Source of the DNA: Pseudomonadota bacterium
Lineage (GTDB): Bacteria; Pseudomonadota; Zetaproteobacteria; Mariprofundales; Mariprofundaceae
Assembly (NCBI GenBank): GCA_002401635.1
Contig: NVTQ01000023.1
Span: 6,081-11,502 of the forward strand
DNA: 5,422 nucleotides
Direction: 5' to 3'
Each line of letters starts with the position of its first letter. The stretch's first letter is position 1. The notes beneath the pieces were generated by a model, which did not search any database, was not told where the DNA came from, and saw nothing but the letters and a program-made list of their open reading frames with translations. Both the position numbers and the translations under genes were made by a program. Shown here piece after piece: positions 1-5,422 of the stretch.

Positions 1-144
1 GGTGCTGAAATTGACTATAAAACCTCATTGCAAGGTGAGTCTTTTGTGATTAAAAACCCTAATGCAGCCTCAACGTGTGGTTGTGGAAAATCGTTCACTC
101 CTGCTGAAGAGGGTAGTGGCTGCGGACATGTTTCATCGTATTAA
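1..144 (+). CDS. A-type iron-sulfur carrier protein (IscA/ErpA/SufA family), C-terminal part
   Basis: The first 47 codons in frame 1 are the C-terminal part of an A-type Fe-S carrier, which holds an iron-sulfur cluster (or iron) and passes it to apo-proteins in the cytoplasm. The family signature is visible: a GAEIDY strand, then [18 protein letters not shown] (fragment residues 15-32), whose CGCG gives two of the three conserved cluster-binding cysteines. The third lies upstream of the window. The protein runs about 15 residues past the usual end (…CGCGxSF plus a few residues), and this tail carries an extra Cys in GSGCGH (fragment Cys41). The stop is TAA at 142-144, followed at once by a strong terminator. 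The wording is closer to ErpA and to alphaproteobacterial or cyanobacterial IscA-like proteins than to E. coli IscA, but the fragment does not allow a firm paralogue call, so no symbol is given. Confidence 0.9.
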   Translation, partial: GAEIDYKTSLQGESFVIKNPNAASTCGCGKSFTPAEEGSGCGHVSSY

Positions 145-162
145 TTTAATGGAAAACAATAT

Positions 163-190
163 AAAAGCGGGGTTTTCCCCCGCTTTTTTT
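163..190 (+). terminator. Rho-independent terminator of the A-type carrier gene
   Basis: AAAAGCGGGG (163-172) pairs with CCCCGCTTTT (178-187) around a 5-nt loop and runs into a T tract ending at 190: a GC-rich 10-bp stem followed by Ts. It begins 18 nt after the stop of the A-type carrier and ends only 16 nt before the ATPase start, so the next gene has almost no free leader. The A tract on the left arm would make it partly active on the opposite strand too. Confidence 0.9.
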
Positions 191-206
191 GTATCTTGAT
201 ATTGTC

Positions 207-1163
207 ATGAATGCTCTTGAAATAAAGCAGCTTAGTAAAGTCTACAACAATGGTAATGTTGCATTAAAAGATGTCTCATTAACTGTTCCTGAAGGCTCAT
301 TCTTTGCGCTGTTAGGCCCCAATGGGGCTGGTAAATCAACACTAATCAACATTTTAGCAGACACCGTACATGCCTCGTCAGGTAGTATTTCTTTGCTGGG
401 GCATGACCTGTTACTTGAGCGTGCATGGTGCAAGCGACGTATGGGAGTTGTACCCCAAGAAATTGCTTTTGACCCTTTTTTTTCGCCGCGTGAAGTGCTT
501 AAGTTTAGCCGTGGCATGTATGGAAAAAAAGCCGATGATGCCTGGGTGGATGAATTACTTGAACGCTTGGAACTCACGCAACATGCGCACAAAATAACCC
601 GCCAATTATCGGGTGGTATGCGCCGCCGCTTATTGGTTGCACAAGCTTTGGTGCACCGTCCCAAGTTGGTCATTCTTGATGAGCCAACGGCAGGTGTGGA
701 TGTGGAACTTCGCAAACGCCTGTGGGATTTTATGCGCGAGCTTAATGCAGCAGGAACAACCATTCTTTTGACCACACATTACCTCGAAGAGGCAGAAGAG
801 TTGTGTGATCAAGTGGCAATTATCGATCAGGGAAAACTCATTACATCACGCCCTATGCAAGCATTAATGGGGGAAGTTGCCTCATCATCTTTGTGCTTGC
901 GCTATGCTGAACCGTTGCAACTCTCTGAAGACGATCATATGACTTTGGCTGCCTTTTCACCGCGTGTTTATGATGGTCAATTGTGTTTGACCTTGAATAA
1001 ACAAGGTAATGCTTCTGATTTTGATGCGGCTTATCAAGCCGCCAGCCAACGATTCGGAGCCCCAGTAGATGCAAGTGTACGCCAAGAAGACCTTGAAGAT
1101 GTGTTTTTGCGCCTAACAGGTACTGAGAAGAAAAACGCGGAGAAAAAAGGTGTAACCAAATGA
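207..1163 (+). CDS. yadG: ABC exporter ATP-binding protein, YadG type (CcmA/drug-exporter class)
   Basis: Cytoplasmic ATPase subunit of an ABC-2 type exporter; it hydrolyses ATP to drive the permease encoded next. From ATG 207 (318 aa; E. coli YadG is about 308): Walker A GPNGAGKST at 37-45, Q-loop Gln84, signature LSGGM at 134-138, Walker B LVILDEP at 154-160 with catalytic Glu159, D-loop near Asp165 and H-loop His191. A region of about 110 residues after the NBD ends in LEDVFLRLTG, typical of this class, then a Lys-rich tail. All catalytic motifs are intact. ATG 207 is preferred over an in-frame TTG at 189 because 189 lies in the terminator T tract and family proteins begin close to the ALEIKQLSKVY strand. 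No clear Shine-Dalgarno precedes 207. The stop overlaps the permease start (ATGA), so the two are translationally coupled. The substrate is unknown. Confidence 0.93.
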   Translation: MNALEIKQLSKVYNNGNVALKDVSLTVPEGSFFALLGPNGAGKSTLINILADTVHASSGSISLLGHDLLLERAWCKRRMGVVPQEIAFDPFFSPREVLKFSRGMYGKKADDAWVDELLERLELTQHAHKITRQLSGGMRRRLLVAQALVHRPKLVILDEPTAGVDVELRKRLWDFMRELNAAGTTILLTTHYLEEAEELCDQVAIIDQGKLITSRPMQALMGEVASSSLCLRYAEPLQLSEDDHMTLAAFSPRVYDGQLCLTLNKQGNASDFDAAYQAASQRFGAPVDASVRQEDLEDVFLRLTGTEKKNAEKKGVTK

Positions 1164-1930
1164 GTTCATTGAATTTAATCGGTACATGGACGCTATTTCA
1201 ACGTGAAAGCAGACGTTTTTTACGTGTAAAAATGCAAACTATTGTGGCTCCTGCACTCACGGCTATTTTATATTTAATTGTCTTTCGTTATGCCATGGGA
1301 GAGCGTCAAGTTCCTGGCTTGGATGTTGATTATTTTAGCTTTTTAATTCCAGGGCTGATGATGATGGCCATGCTGCAAAATGCCTTTGCCAATACCTCCA
1401 GCTCGATGATTGTTGGTAAAATTATGAATGTGCATGTGTTTTTATTGATGGCACCGATTTCTGCTGCCGAAGCAGTGTTTGCATTTCTTGCTGCGGCTGT
1501 ATTGCGTGCTTTGGTTGTGGGTGGTGTATTACTGTTGGTTTTATTACCATTTTCGGATTTATCGCTAGCCCATATTTGGATGATTTTGTTTTATGGTGTT
1601 TGCGGAAGCCTGATTATGGGAAGTTTGGGGCTGATTGGTGGTATGTGGTCCAAAACCTTTGATGATATGGCAATGGTAAATAATTTTATCATTATGCCTT
1701 TAACCTTCTTATCGGGGGTATTTTACTCTGTTTCACAACTGCCACCATTCTGGCAGGCAATCAATGCTTGGAATCCATTCTTTTACCTTATTGATGGCTT
1801 TCGCCATGGTTTTATTGCCACCGGTGATAGTGATCCACTGCAAGCTGTAGGAGCTGTGGCTGCATTGACTATTTTTGCTGTATTATCATCTTGGTATTTA
1901 TGGCGTATTGGCTGGAAATTGAAGGAGTGA
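1160..1930 (+). CDS. yadH: ABC-2 type exporter permease, YadH type
   Basis: Integral inner-membrane subunit that pairs with the preceding ATPase as a presumed half-size exporter (two ATPases plus two permeases). It is 256 aa, the same length as E. coli YadH. A short cytoplasmic N-terminus (LFQRESRRFLRVKMQTIVAP, about residues 12-31) is the coupling segment usual in ABC-2 permeases. Hydrophobic segments follow at roughly 30-46, 60-80, 96-130 (probably two passes or a re-entrant pair), 138-165, 170-190 and 228-250. The FLSGVFYSVSQLPPFWQAINAWNPF stretch (about 184-208) is the conserved ABC-2 loop before the last helix. The ATG overlaps the ATPase TGA by 4 nt and has AAAAGG (1145-1150) 9 nt upstream as SD. 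Members of this family are annotated as transporters of drugs or polysaccharide-like compounds; nothing here fixes the cargo. Confidence 0.93.
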   Translation: MSSLNLIGTWTLFQRESRRFLRVKMQTIVAPALTAILYLIVFRYAMGERQVPGLDVDYFSFLIPGLMMMAMLQNAFANTSSSMIVGKIMNVHVFLLMAPISAAEAVFAFLAAAVLRALVVGGVLLLVLLPFSDLSLAHIWMILFYGVCGSLIMGSLGLIGGMWSKTFDDMAMVNNFIIMPLTFLSGVFYSVSQLPPFWQAINAWNPFFYLIDGFRHGFIATGDSDPLQAVGAVAALTIFAVLSSWYLWRIGWKLKE

Positions 1931-1939
1931 GTTACAAGC

Positions 1940-2578
1940 ATGGCAAAACAATCCAAGAGTAAAAAAGATCGCAAAACATCCGCATGGTTTCAACGTCATG
2001 CCAATGATCCGCATGTGAAACGCGCGCAAAAAGAAGGCAAACGCTCGCGTGCAGCATTCAAACTCACGGAAATTCTTGATAAACACAGTCTGAACATCAA
2101 AAAAGGCTCAGTCGTGGTTGATTTGGGTTGTGCGCCAGGCTCTTGGAGTGAAGAACTCGTACCTTATGTTGGATCTGATGGGCTGGTGATTGGTATTGAT
2201 TTATTACCAGTTCGACCGATTGAAGGCGTGGCACTTATTCAGGCCGACTTTGATTCACCCGAAGGACAAGAGGCTTTGCAAGAAGCTTTGCAAGGTCGTG
2301 TTATAGATGTTGTGGTATCCGATATGGCCCCAGAGATGAGTGGCAATAAACTAGTGGATCAAATGCGCATGATTGGGCTCAATGAAATGACCTTGCATTT
2401 TGCCAACCAACATTTACGTCAAGGTGGGCATATTTTAATGAAAACCTTTATGGGTGAGGGTTATGATAACTTTCGTCGTGAGCTTGGCTTGAGCTTTCAG
2501 AAAATTAAAAACATTAAACCCGCTGCAAGCCGTAAAACATCGCCGGAGTTCTTTTTATTGGGGCTGGGAAAAAAGTAA
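1940..2578 (+). CDS. rlmE: 23S rRNA (uridine-2'-O)-methyltransferase RlmE (FtsJ/RrmJ)
   Basis: SAM-dependent enzyme that 2'-O-methylates U2552 (E. coli numbering) in the A-loop of 23S rRNA late in 50S assembly; cytoplasmic. It is 212 aa against 209 in E. coli. A basic N-terminus (MAKQSKSKKDRKTSAWFQRH) precedes the Rossmann methyltransferase fold. The SAM-binding motif DLGCAPGSW is at 61-69 and the acidic end of strand 2 at Asp87. The K-D-K-E catalytic tetrad is complete: Lys41 (SRAAFKL), Asp128 (SDMAPEMSG), Lys168 (LMKTFMGEG) and Glu203 (SPEFF). A 12-bp tandem duplication (2267-2278 and 2279-2290) encodes QEAL-QEAL at residues 110-117, in a region that varies in the family. The SD AAGGAG (1922-1927) lies inside the end of the permease gene, with a rather long 12-nt spacing. 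The gene follows the permease by 9 nt, so it is probably in the same transcript. In enterobacteria rlmE precedes ftsH; here it does not. Confidence 0.96.
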   Translation: MAKQSKSKKDRKTSAWFQRHANDPHVKRAQKEGKRSRAAFKLTEILDKHSLNIKKGSVVVDLGCAPGSWSEELVPYVGSDGLVIGIDLLPVRPIEGVALIQADFDSPEGQEALQEALQGRVIDVVVSDMAPEMSGNKLVDQMRMIGLNEMTLHFANQHLRQGGHILMKTFMGEGYDNFRRELGLSFQKIKNIKPAASRKTSPEFFLLGLGKK

Positions 2579-2641
2579 TCTAAACGTTTTTTCACTGTTT
2601 TAAACTTGGCTTGTTTATTGCGTACAAATATGCATTCTATG

Positions 2642-2650
2642 TGCTAGAAT
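2642..2650 (+). promoter_or_regulatory. Candidate extended -10 promoter for the hydrolase/sensor operon
   Basis: TGCTAGAAT matches the extended -10 pattern (TGn followed by a 5-of-6 match to TATAAT), in an AT-rich gap after rlmE. No good -35 is at 17 nt; TTGCGT (2618-2623) is too far at 21 nt. Extended -10 promoters can work without a -35. Transcription would start near 2657, placing the promoter just upstream of the inserted element. The rest of 2579-2641 shows only AT-rich sequence and no convincing terminator for rlmE. Confidence 0.35.
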
Positions 2651-2673
2651 AAGGGTTCAGTTTTAGCATTGTA

Positions 2674-2679
2674 TTGGAG
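2674..2679. repeat. Target-site duplication, left copy (TTGGAG)
   Basis: TTGGAG directly abuts the left end of the element and is identical to 2839-2844. The bases beyond it differ on the two sides (A to the left of this copy; C to the left of the other, which is element sequence), so the duplication is 6 bp. It contains GGAG, a Shine-Dalgarno core that is now stranded about 170 bp from the gene. Confidence 0.8.
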
Positions 2680-2697
2680 GGCACCTCGAAAAACCTC
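2680..2697 (+). repeat. Left terminal inverted repeat of the MITE-like element
   Basis: GGCACCTCGAAAAACCTC is the exact reverse complement of 2821-2838, 18 of 18 bases. Identity stops cleanly on the inner side (ACTA against GCAC on the other arm) and at the outer TTGGAG repeat. Confidence 0.92.
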
Positions 2698-2712
2698 ACT
2701 ATTTCGTCAAAC

Positions 2713-2753
2713 TTGCTCTTTTTGCCCCTGCCCGCGTTGGATAAAAAGAGCAA
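2713..2753 (+). repeat. Internal hairpin of the element, with a competing alternative
   Basis: TTGCTCTTTTT (2713-2723) pairs perfectly with AAAAAGAGCAA (2743-2753) across a 19-nt GC-rich loop. AGCAAT (2749-2754) can instead pair with ATTGCT (2758-2763) around an AGG loop. Both use 2749-2753, so they cannot form together. In a read-through transcript the whole element would fold as an 18-bp outer stem enclosing one of these hairpins. Confidence 0.6.
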
Positions 2754-2820
2754 TAGGATTGCTATTACTCGTTTCATCACGCCTTGCCATGAACGAAAAA
2801 TAGCGGCGTTTGACTCGTGC

Positions 2821-2838
2821 GAGGTTTTTCGAGGTGCC
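2821..2838 (-). repeat. Right terminal inverted repeat of the MITE-like element
   Basis: GAGGTTTTTCGAGGTGCC is the perfect partner of 2680-2697. Read on the + strand, it lies 13 nt upstream of the chosen hydrolase start and contains an in-frame GTG (2834) that could be a fortuitous alternative start. Confidence 0.92.
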
Positions 2839-2844
2839 TTGGAG
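2839..2844 (+). promoter_or_regulatory. Target-site duplication, right copy, doubling as the hydrolase ribosome binding site
   Basis: TTGGAG follows the right inverted repeat directly. GGAG (2841-2844) lies 7 nt before TTG 2852 and 10 nt before TTG 2855, a normal Shine-Dalgarno distance. The target duplication therefore kept the ribosome binding site next to the gene after insertion. Confidence 0.6.
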
Positions 2845-2851
2845 TGTTTCT

Positions 2852-3673
2852 TTGTTGTATGCCGTAATTAATGAGCGAAAAATATGTTATACACGCAGTG
2901 GTAATGCCAATGGCGAGGTCATGCTTTTGGTGCATGGTATTACCACTTACTCATTTATTTGGCGCAAGCTGCTTCCGTATTTAGAAAAAGATTATGATGT
3001 GATTACCATTGATTTGCTTGGTTGTGGTTCGTCGGATATGCCATTGGATGTACCCTACTCGATTAAAGCGCATGAGGATCGGCTGTTCGCTTTTATAGAG
3101 CATCTTGGTATTCAACGTTTTCATTTGCTTGGCCATGACTTGGGTGGTGGTATTTCTCAAATCTTTGCCATCAATCATCCAAATATGCTGATAAGCTTGA
3201 GTTTAATCAATACAGTTGGTTATGATTTTTGGCCAGTACAACCAATTATTGCCATGCGTACACCTGTGATTCGACAATTGCTTATGGGTGCCTTGGACTT
3301 GGGCATGATGAAATTGTTTGTGAAAGCGGGTATGTATCATAAAAAACGTGTCGATGATGAATTGATGGATTTATTCTGGAAACCGCTGAAAGACAGCAAA
3401 GGACGCAAAGCCTTCATGCATTTCGCTCGTTGTTTGGATCACCATAATTTGATGGATATTGCCGAGAAGTTAAAAAAATTAGAGGTGCCTACACTGATTA
3501 TGCGTGGTAATGCCGATCCTTTTTTGGGCGCATCAACTGCCGAAAAACTGCATGCCGATATTCCTGCCAGTCAATTGCTACGCATTGATACAGCTTCACA
3601 CTATTTGATGGAAGACGAGCCAGAATGGGCTGCTGAGAATGTTTTAACTTTTATTCGGGATAAACATGCCTGA
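2852..3673 (+). CDS. Alpha/beta hydrolase with Asp nucleophile (epoxide hydrolase / dehalogenase-like)
   Basis: A soluble alpha/beta-fold hydrolase of 273 aa with the chosen TTG start. Family marks: oxyanion motif LLVHGITTYSFIW (25-37), DLLGCGSSD (54-62), nucleophile elbow GHDLGG with Asp96, acid candidate Asp222 in RGNADPF, and catalytic His250 in SHYLMED. Asp in place of Ser at the elbow is typical of epoxide hydrolases and haloalkane or fluoroacetate dehalogenases, which form an alkyl-enzyme ester. The Trp that usually follows (HDW) is Leu97 here, so the substrate is open. Between about 123 and 190 lies a Met-rich helical cap. The start is uncertain: TTG 2852 has GGAG 7 nt upstream; TTG 2855 is also possible; GTG 2834 and TTG 2810 lie inside the inserted element and would add a foreign N-terminus. 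The end overlaps the sensor gene by 8 nt. I do not recognise a specific gene name. Confidence 0.88.
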   Translation: MLYAVINERKICYTRSGNANGEVMLLVHGITTYSFIWRKLLPYLEKDYDVITIDLLGCGSSDMPLDVPYSIKAHEDRLFAFIEHLGIQRFHLLGHDLGGGISQIFAINHPNMLISLSLINTVGYDFWPVQPIIAMRTPVIRQLLMGALDLGMMKLFVKAGMYHKKRVDDELMDLFWKPLKDSKGRKAFMHFARCLDHHNLMDIAEKLKKLEVPTLIMRGNADPFLGASTAEKLHADIPASQLLRIDTASHYLMEDEPEWAAENVLTFIRDKHA

Positions 3674-5422
3674 TTTAAATAATCTAGGAGCATTGCAAGA
3701 GCGTATTCATTTGCTTGAAAGTGAAAATGCATTGTTAACACAACGCACAGAGGACACACTAATGTTGGGGCTTGTTTCCGAAGCTATTGAACAGGCCGAG
3801 GATATCACAACAGGTTTGGACGCTGCACTTGAACGCATGGCTATGTTAAAAGACTTGCCTGTTGTGGCTTATTGTAGCGTGAATGAAAACAACGCGACCA
3901 TGCGCCAGTCGTATGTGTCATTTTCTCATACAGACATCAATGGTTTTTCATTTCCATTGCCTGAAATGGCGGGAGATTCAGTGATTATCGACCATGATCA
4001 CCCTCATATTTCACGGCTGTATATTCCAAATATTGATTTTAGACCCAAACAAGTGCTGCTTATTCCAACCGAATCAGCCGATAAATCAACGCATGTGTTT
4101 CTTTTTGCATCCAACGAAAAAGATAATGATTTGCAGCAAATAAGCCCTGTTCTTGAGCGTATTGTACATATCATTGCAATGGTTATAGAAAATCGCAAGT
4201 TACTGAAATCGTATAAAGAGTTAAATGAGGAACTGGACTATCGTGTCGAATTACGCTCAAAAGCATTGCAGGAAAGTGAAGATAAATATCATACATTGGT
4301 TGAAAGCTCGGATACCGCTATTATGCTATCATTTGACGGTAAATTTGTAGACTGTAATGCGGCAACATTGCGTTTGTTTGGCTGCGATTCAAAAGAAGCG
4401 TTCTTAAAATTAAACCCTATTGCTGTTTCCCCAGAGTTTCAAAGCAATGGCATTGATTCAACCACATTGGTTCGTCAACATATTGATTTAGCTATGGAAA
4501 CAGGATCAGATCGTTTTGATTGGATTCATAAGCGCAGCAATGGTGAGGTTTTTTTTACAGAAGTTCATTTAACCCGTGTATCTATTCAAGGGCAAATGAT
4601 GGTGCAAGGTGTCGTGATTGATATTCATGATCGTGTATTGGCTGAGAAAAAACTGCATCAATACAAATATATCGTATCATCATCGCTTGATATGATGGCT
4701 TTACTGGATGTTCATTACACTTACCTTGCAACAAACCCTAAATATTTACAGATGCTTAATAAAAAAGAGGGTGAAGTCATAGGGCACTCGGTGTCAGAGG
4801 TTTTTGGCGAGACATTCTTTAACGCAGCGGTTCAGCCTCATGCTAGCAGGTGTTTGATGGGGGAAAACGTTCACTTCCAAGAATGGGTTAGCTTCCCTGC
4901 ACTGGGGTTGAGGTATATGGATGTCCATTATTATCCTTACCGAAATAGTGCTAACGAGGTTATTGGTTTTGTTATGAATGGTCGTGATACTACGATTCAG
5001 ATGAATACTGAAAAAGCACTTCAAGAAAGTGAAAGGCAATACAGAGAATTGATTGAGCATATGCAGGATTGTGTTTATCGAACCGATGTCGAAGGAAGGC
5101 TGGTGTATGTCTCACCATCCATCCAATCACTCATGGCTTGTGAGCCTGATGAGCTTATTGGAGATAAGTTATCGGATTATTATGTTGACCCCAGTGAGGA
5201 ACAAGAGTTTCTTGCTCGTTTAGAAACCTCTCCAGACGGTAAAATTGATTGTTTTGAGACTCAAATTAGACGTAAAGATGGCAAAATCATCTGGTTATCT
5301 GCCAATTCGCATTTTATATATGATGAAGATGGTCAAATTCGGGGCGTTGAAGGCAGTTTAAGAGATATTACCAAACTAAAAGAGATGGAATCGAAATTCA
5401 ATCAAGCGCAAAAGATGGAAGC
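3666..5422 (+). CDS. Multi-PAS sensor protein, probable histidine kinase, C-terminus beyond the window
   Basis: Open for 585 codons from ATG 3666 with no stop, so the gene is cut by the right edge. No transmembrane segment is visible, so it is a predicted cytoplasmic sensor. Order: a short coiled coil (about 6-30); a GAF-like region (about 36-178: hydrophobic strands VVAYCSV, VLLIPT, HVFLFAS and a final helix LERIVHIIAMVIENRKLL); a coiled-coil linker (180-205); PAS1 (about 206-325, SSDTAIMLSFDGKFVDCNAATLRLFG); PAS2 (about 333-445, SSLDMMALLDVHYTYLATNPKYLQML, ending GFVMNGRDTT); and PAS3 (about 458-572, YRELIEHMQDCVYRTDVEG, ending GVEGSLRDITKLK with a PAC-like strand). The last residues, FNQAQKME, match the lead-in to a HisKA dimerisation helix of the kind followed by GGIAHDFNN, so a kinase is inferred but its His box is not seen. 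A diguanylate cyclase is less likely. The start overlaps the hydrolase stop by 8 nt; GGGA (3657-3660) is a weak SD. Confidence 0.85.
   Translation, partial: MPDLNNLGALQERIHLLESENALLTQRTEDTLMLGLVSEAIEQAEDITTGLDAALERMAMLKDLPVVAYCSVNENNATMRQSYVSFSHTDINGFSFPLPEMAGDSVIIDHDHPHISRLYIPNIDFRPKQVLLIPTESADKSTHVFLFASNEKDNDLQQISPVLERIVHIIAMVIENRKLLKSYKELNEELDYRVELRSKALQESEDKYHTLVESSDTAIMLSFDGKFVDCNAATLRLFGCDSKEAFLKLNPIAVSPEFQSNGIDSTTLVRQHIDLAMETGSDRFDWIHKRSNGEVFFTEVHLTRVSIQGQMMVQGVVIDIHDRVLAEKKLHQYKYIVSSSLDMMALLDVHYTYLATNPKYLQMLNKKEGEVIGHSVSEVFGETFFNAAVQPHASRCLMGENVHFQEWVSFPALGLRYMDVHYYPYRNSANEVIGFVMNGRDTTIQMNTEKALQESERQYRELIEHMQDCVYRTDVEGRLVYVSPSIQSLMACEPDELIGDKLSDYYVDPSEEQEFLARLETSPDGKIDCFETQIRRKDGKIIWLSANSHFIYDEDGQIRGVEGSLRDITKLKEMESKFNQAQKME

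Larger units (their letters stand above)
2680..2838. mobile_element. 159-bp MITE-like non-autonomous element
   Basis: The segment is bounded by perfect 18-bp inverted repeats (2680-2697 and 2821-2838). It is immediately flanked on both sides by the direct repeat TTGGAG (2674-2679 and 2839-2844), the pattern expected of a DDE-transposase insertion with 6-bp target duplication. It is too short for a transposase and none is nearby, so it would need one supplied in trans. Inside are a second, shorter inverted pair just within the ends (GTCAAAC 2706-2712, GTTTGAC 2808-2814), an 11-bp hairpin (2713-2753) and a competing 6-bp hairpin (2749-2763). Removing the element plus one direct repeat (165 bp) restores a compact leader: extended -10, about 19 nt, SD, start codon. 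I do not recognise the terminal sequence as a specific IS family. An ordinary structured intergenic repeat is the alternative, but the exact target duplication argues for transposition. Confidence 0.85.

Noticed and set aside
242..775. Long minus-strand open frame opposite the ABC ATPase
   Set aside because: It is a shadow of the well-supported + strand ATPase, with low-complexity Ser/Arg-rich content and no domain.
2568..2593. Terminator after rlmE from GAAAAAA (2568-2574) and TTTTTTC (2587-2593)
   Set aside because: The stem is almost pure A-T with a 12-nt loop, no GC core and no following T tract; it is too weak to call.
2763..2838. Outward promoter from the element (TTGACT at 2810-2815 as -35)
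   Set aside because: TTGACT resembles a -35 box, but the 16-18 nt spacing lands on GC-rich inverted-repeat sequence with no -10.
2871..2970. ATG 2871 as the start of the gene after the element
   Set aside because: It is in a different frame from the hydrolase; its short frame (MSEKYVIHAV…) soon stops and shows no family features, while the hydrolase frame has a complete domain.
3686..3695. TTG 3693 as the sensor start, using AGGAG at 3686-3690
   Set aside because: The spacing is only 2 nt, too short for a working Shine-Dalgarno, and ATG 3666 in the same frame gives the usual overlap with the upstream gene.
4794..5060. Minus-strand open frame opposite the sensor gene
   Set aside because: It lies antisense to clear PAS2/PAS3 coding sequence and has no recognisable motif or ribosome binding site.

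Overview
The window reads as bacterial chromosome, most likely from a proteobacterium: an A-type Fe-S carrier, a YadG/YadH-type ABC exporter and an RlmE with the full K-D-K-E tetrad. The base composition leans moderately to AT and the genes are tightly packed on the + strand. I cannot fix the genus; a gamma- or zetaproteobacterium would fit, but that is inference.

Layout: (i) 1-144 is the 3' end of an IscA/ErpA/SufA-family carrier, closed by a strong intrinsic terminator (163-190). (ii) 207-2578 is a three-gene run. An ABC ATPase overlaps its ABC-2 permease by 4 nt, and rlmE follows 9 nt later. The first two genes form one exporter; rlmE is probably co-transcribed without a shared function. 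(iii) 2579-2851 is the only sizeable intergenic gap. It holds an extended -10 promoter candidate and a compact 159-bp insertion with perfect 18-bp terminal inverted repeats, flanked by a 6-bp direct repeat (TTGGAG). It has the anatomy of a small non-autonomous transposable element (MITE-like). (iv) 2852-3673 is an alpha/beta hydrolase with an Asp nucleophile (GHDLGG), and it overlaps by 8 nt the next gene. (v) 3666-5422 is a multi-PAS sensor protein that runs off the right edge just where a histidine-kinase domain should begin.

The most interesting point is the element. It landed in the short leader between the probable promoter and the start codon of the hydrolase. The duplicated target contains the Shine-Dalgarno core, so a copy of the ribosome binding site was rebuilt next to the gene while about 165 bp of structured DNA was added to the leader of the hydrolase/sensor operon. 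Nothing else looks like an undescribed system: there is no CRISPR array, no tRNA or rRNA, and no complete transposase gene.
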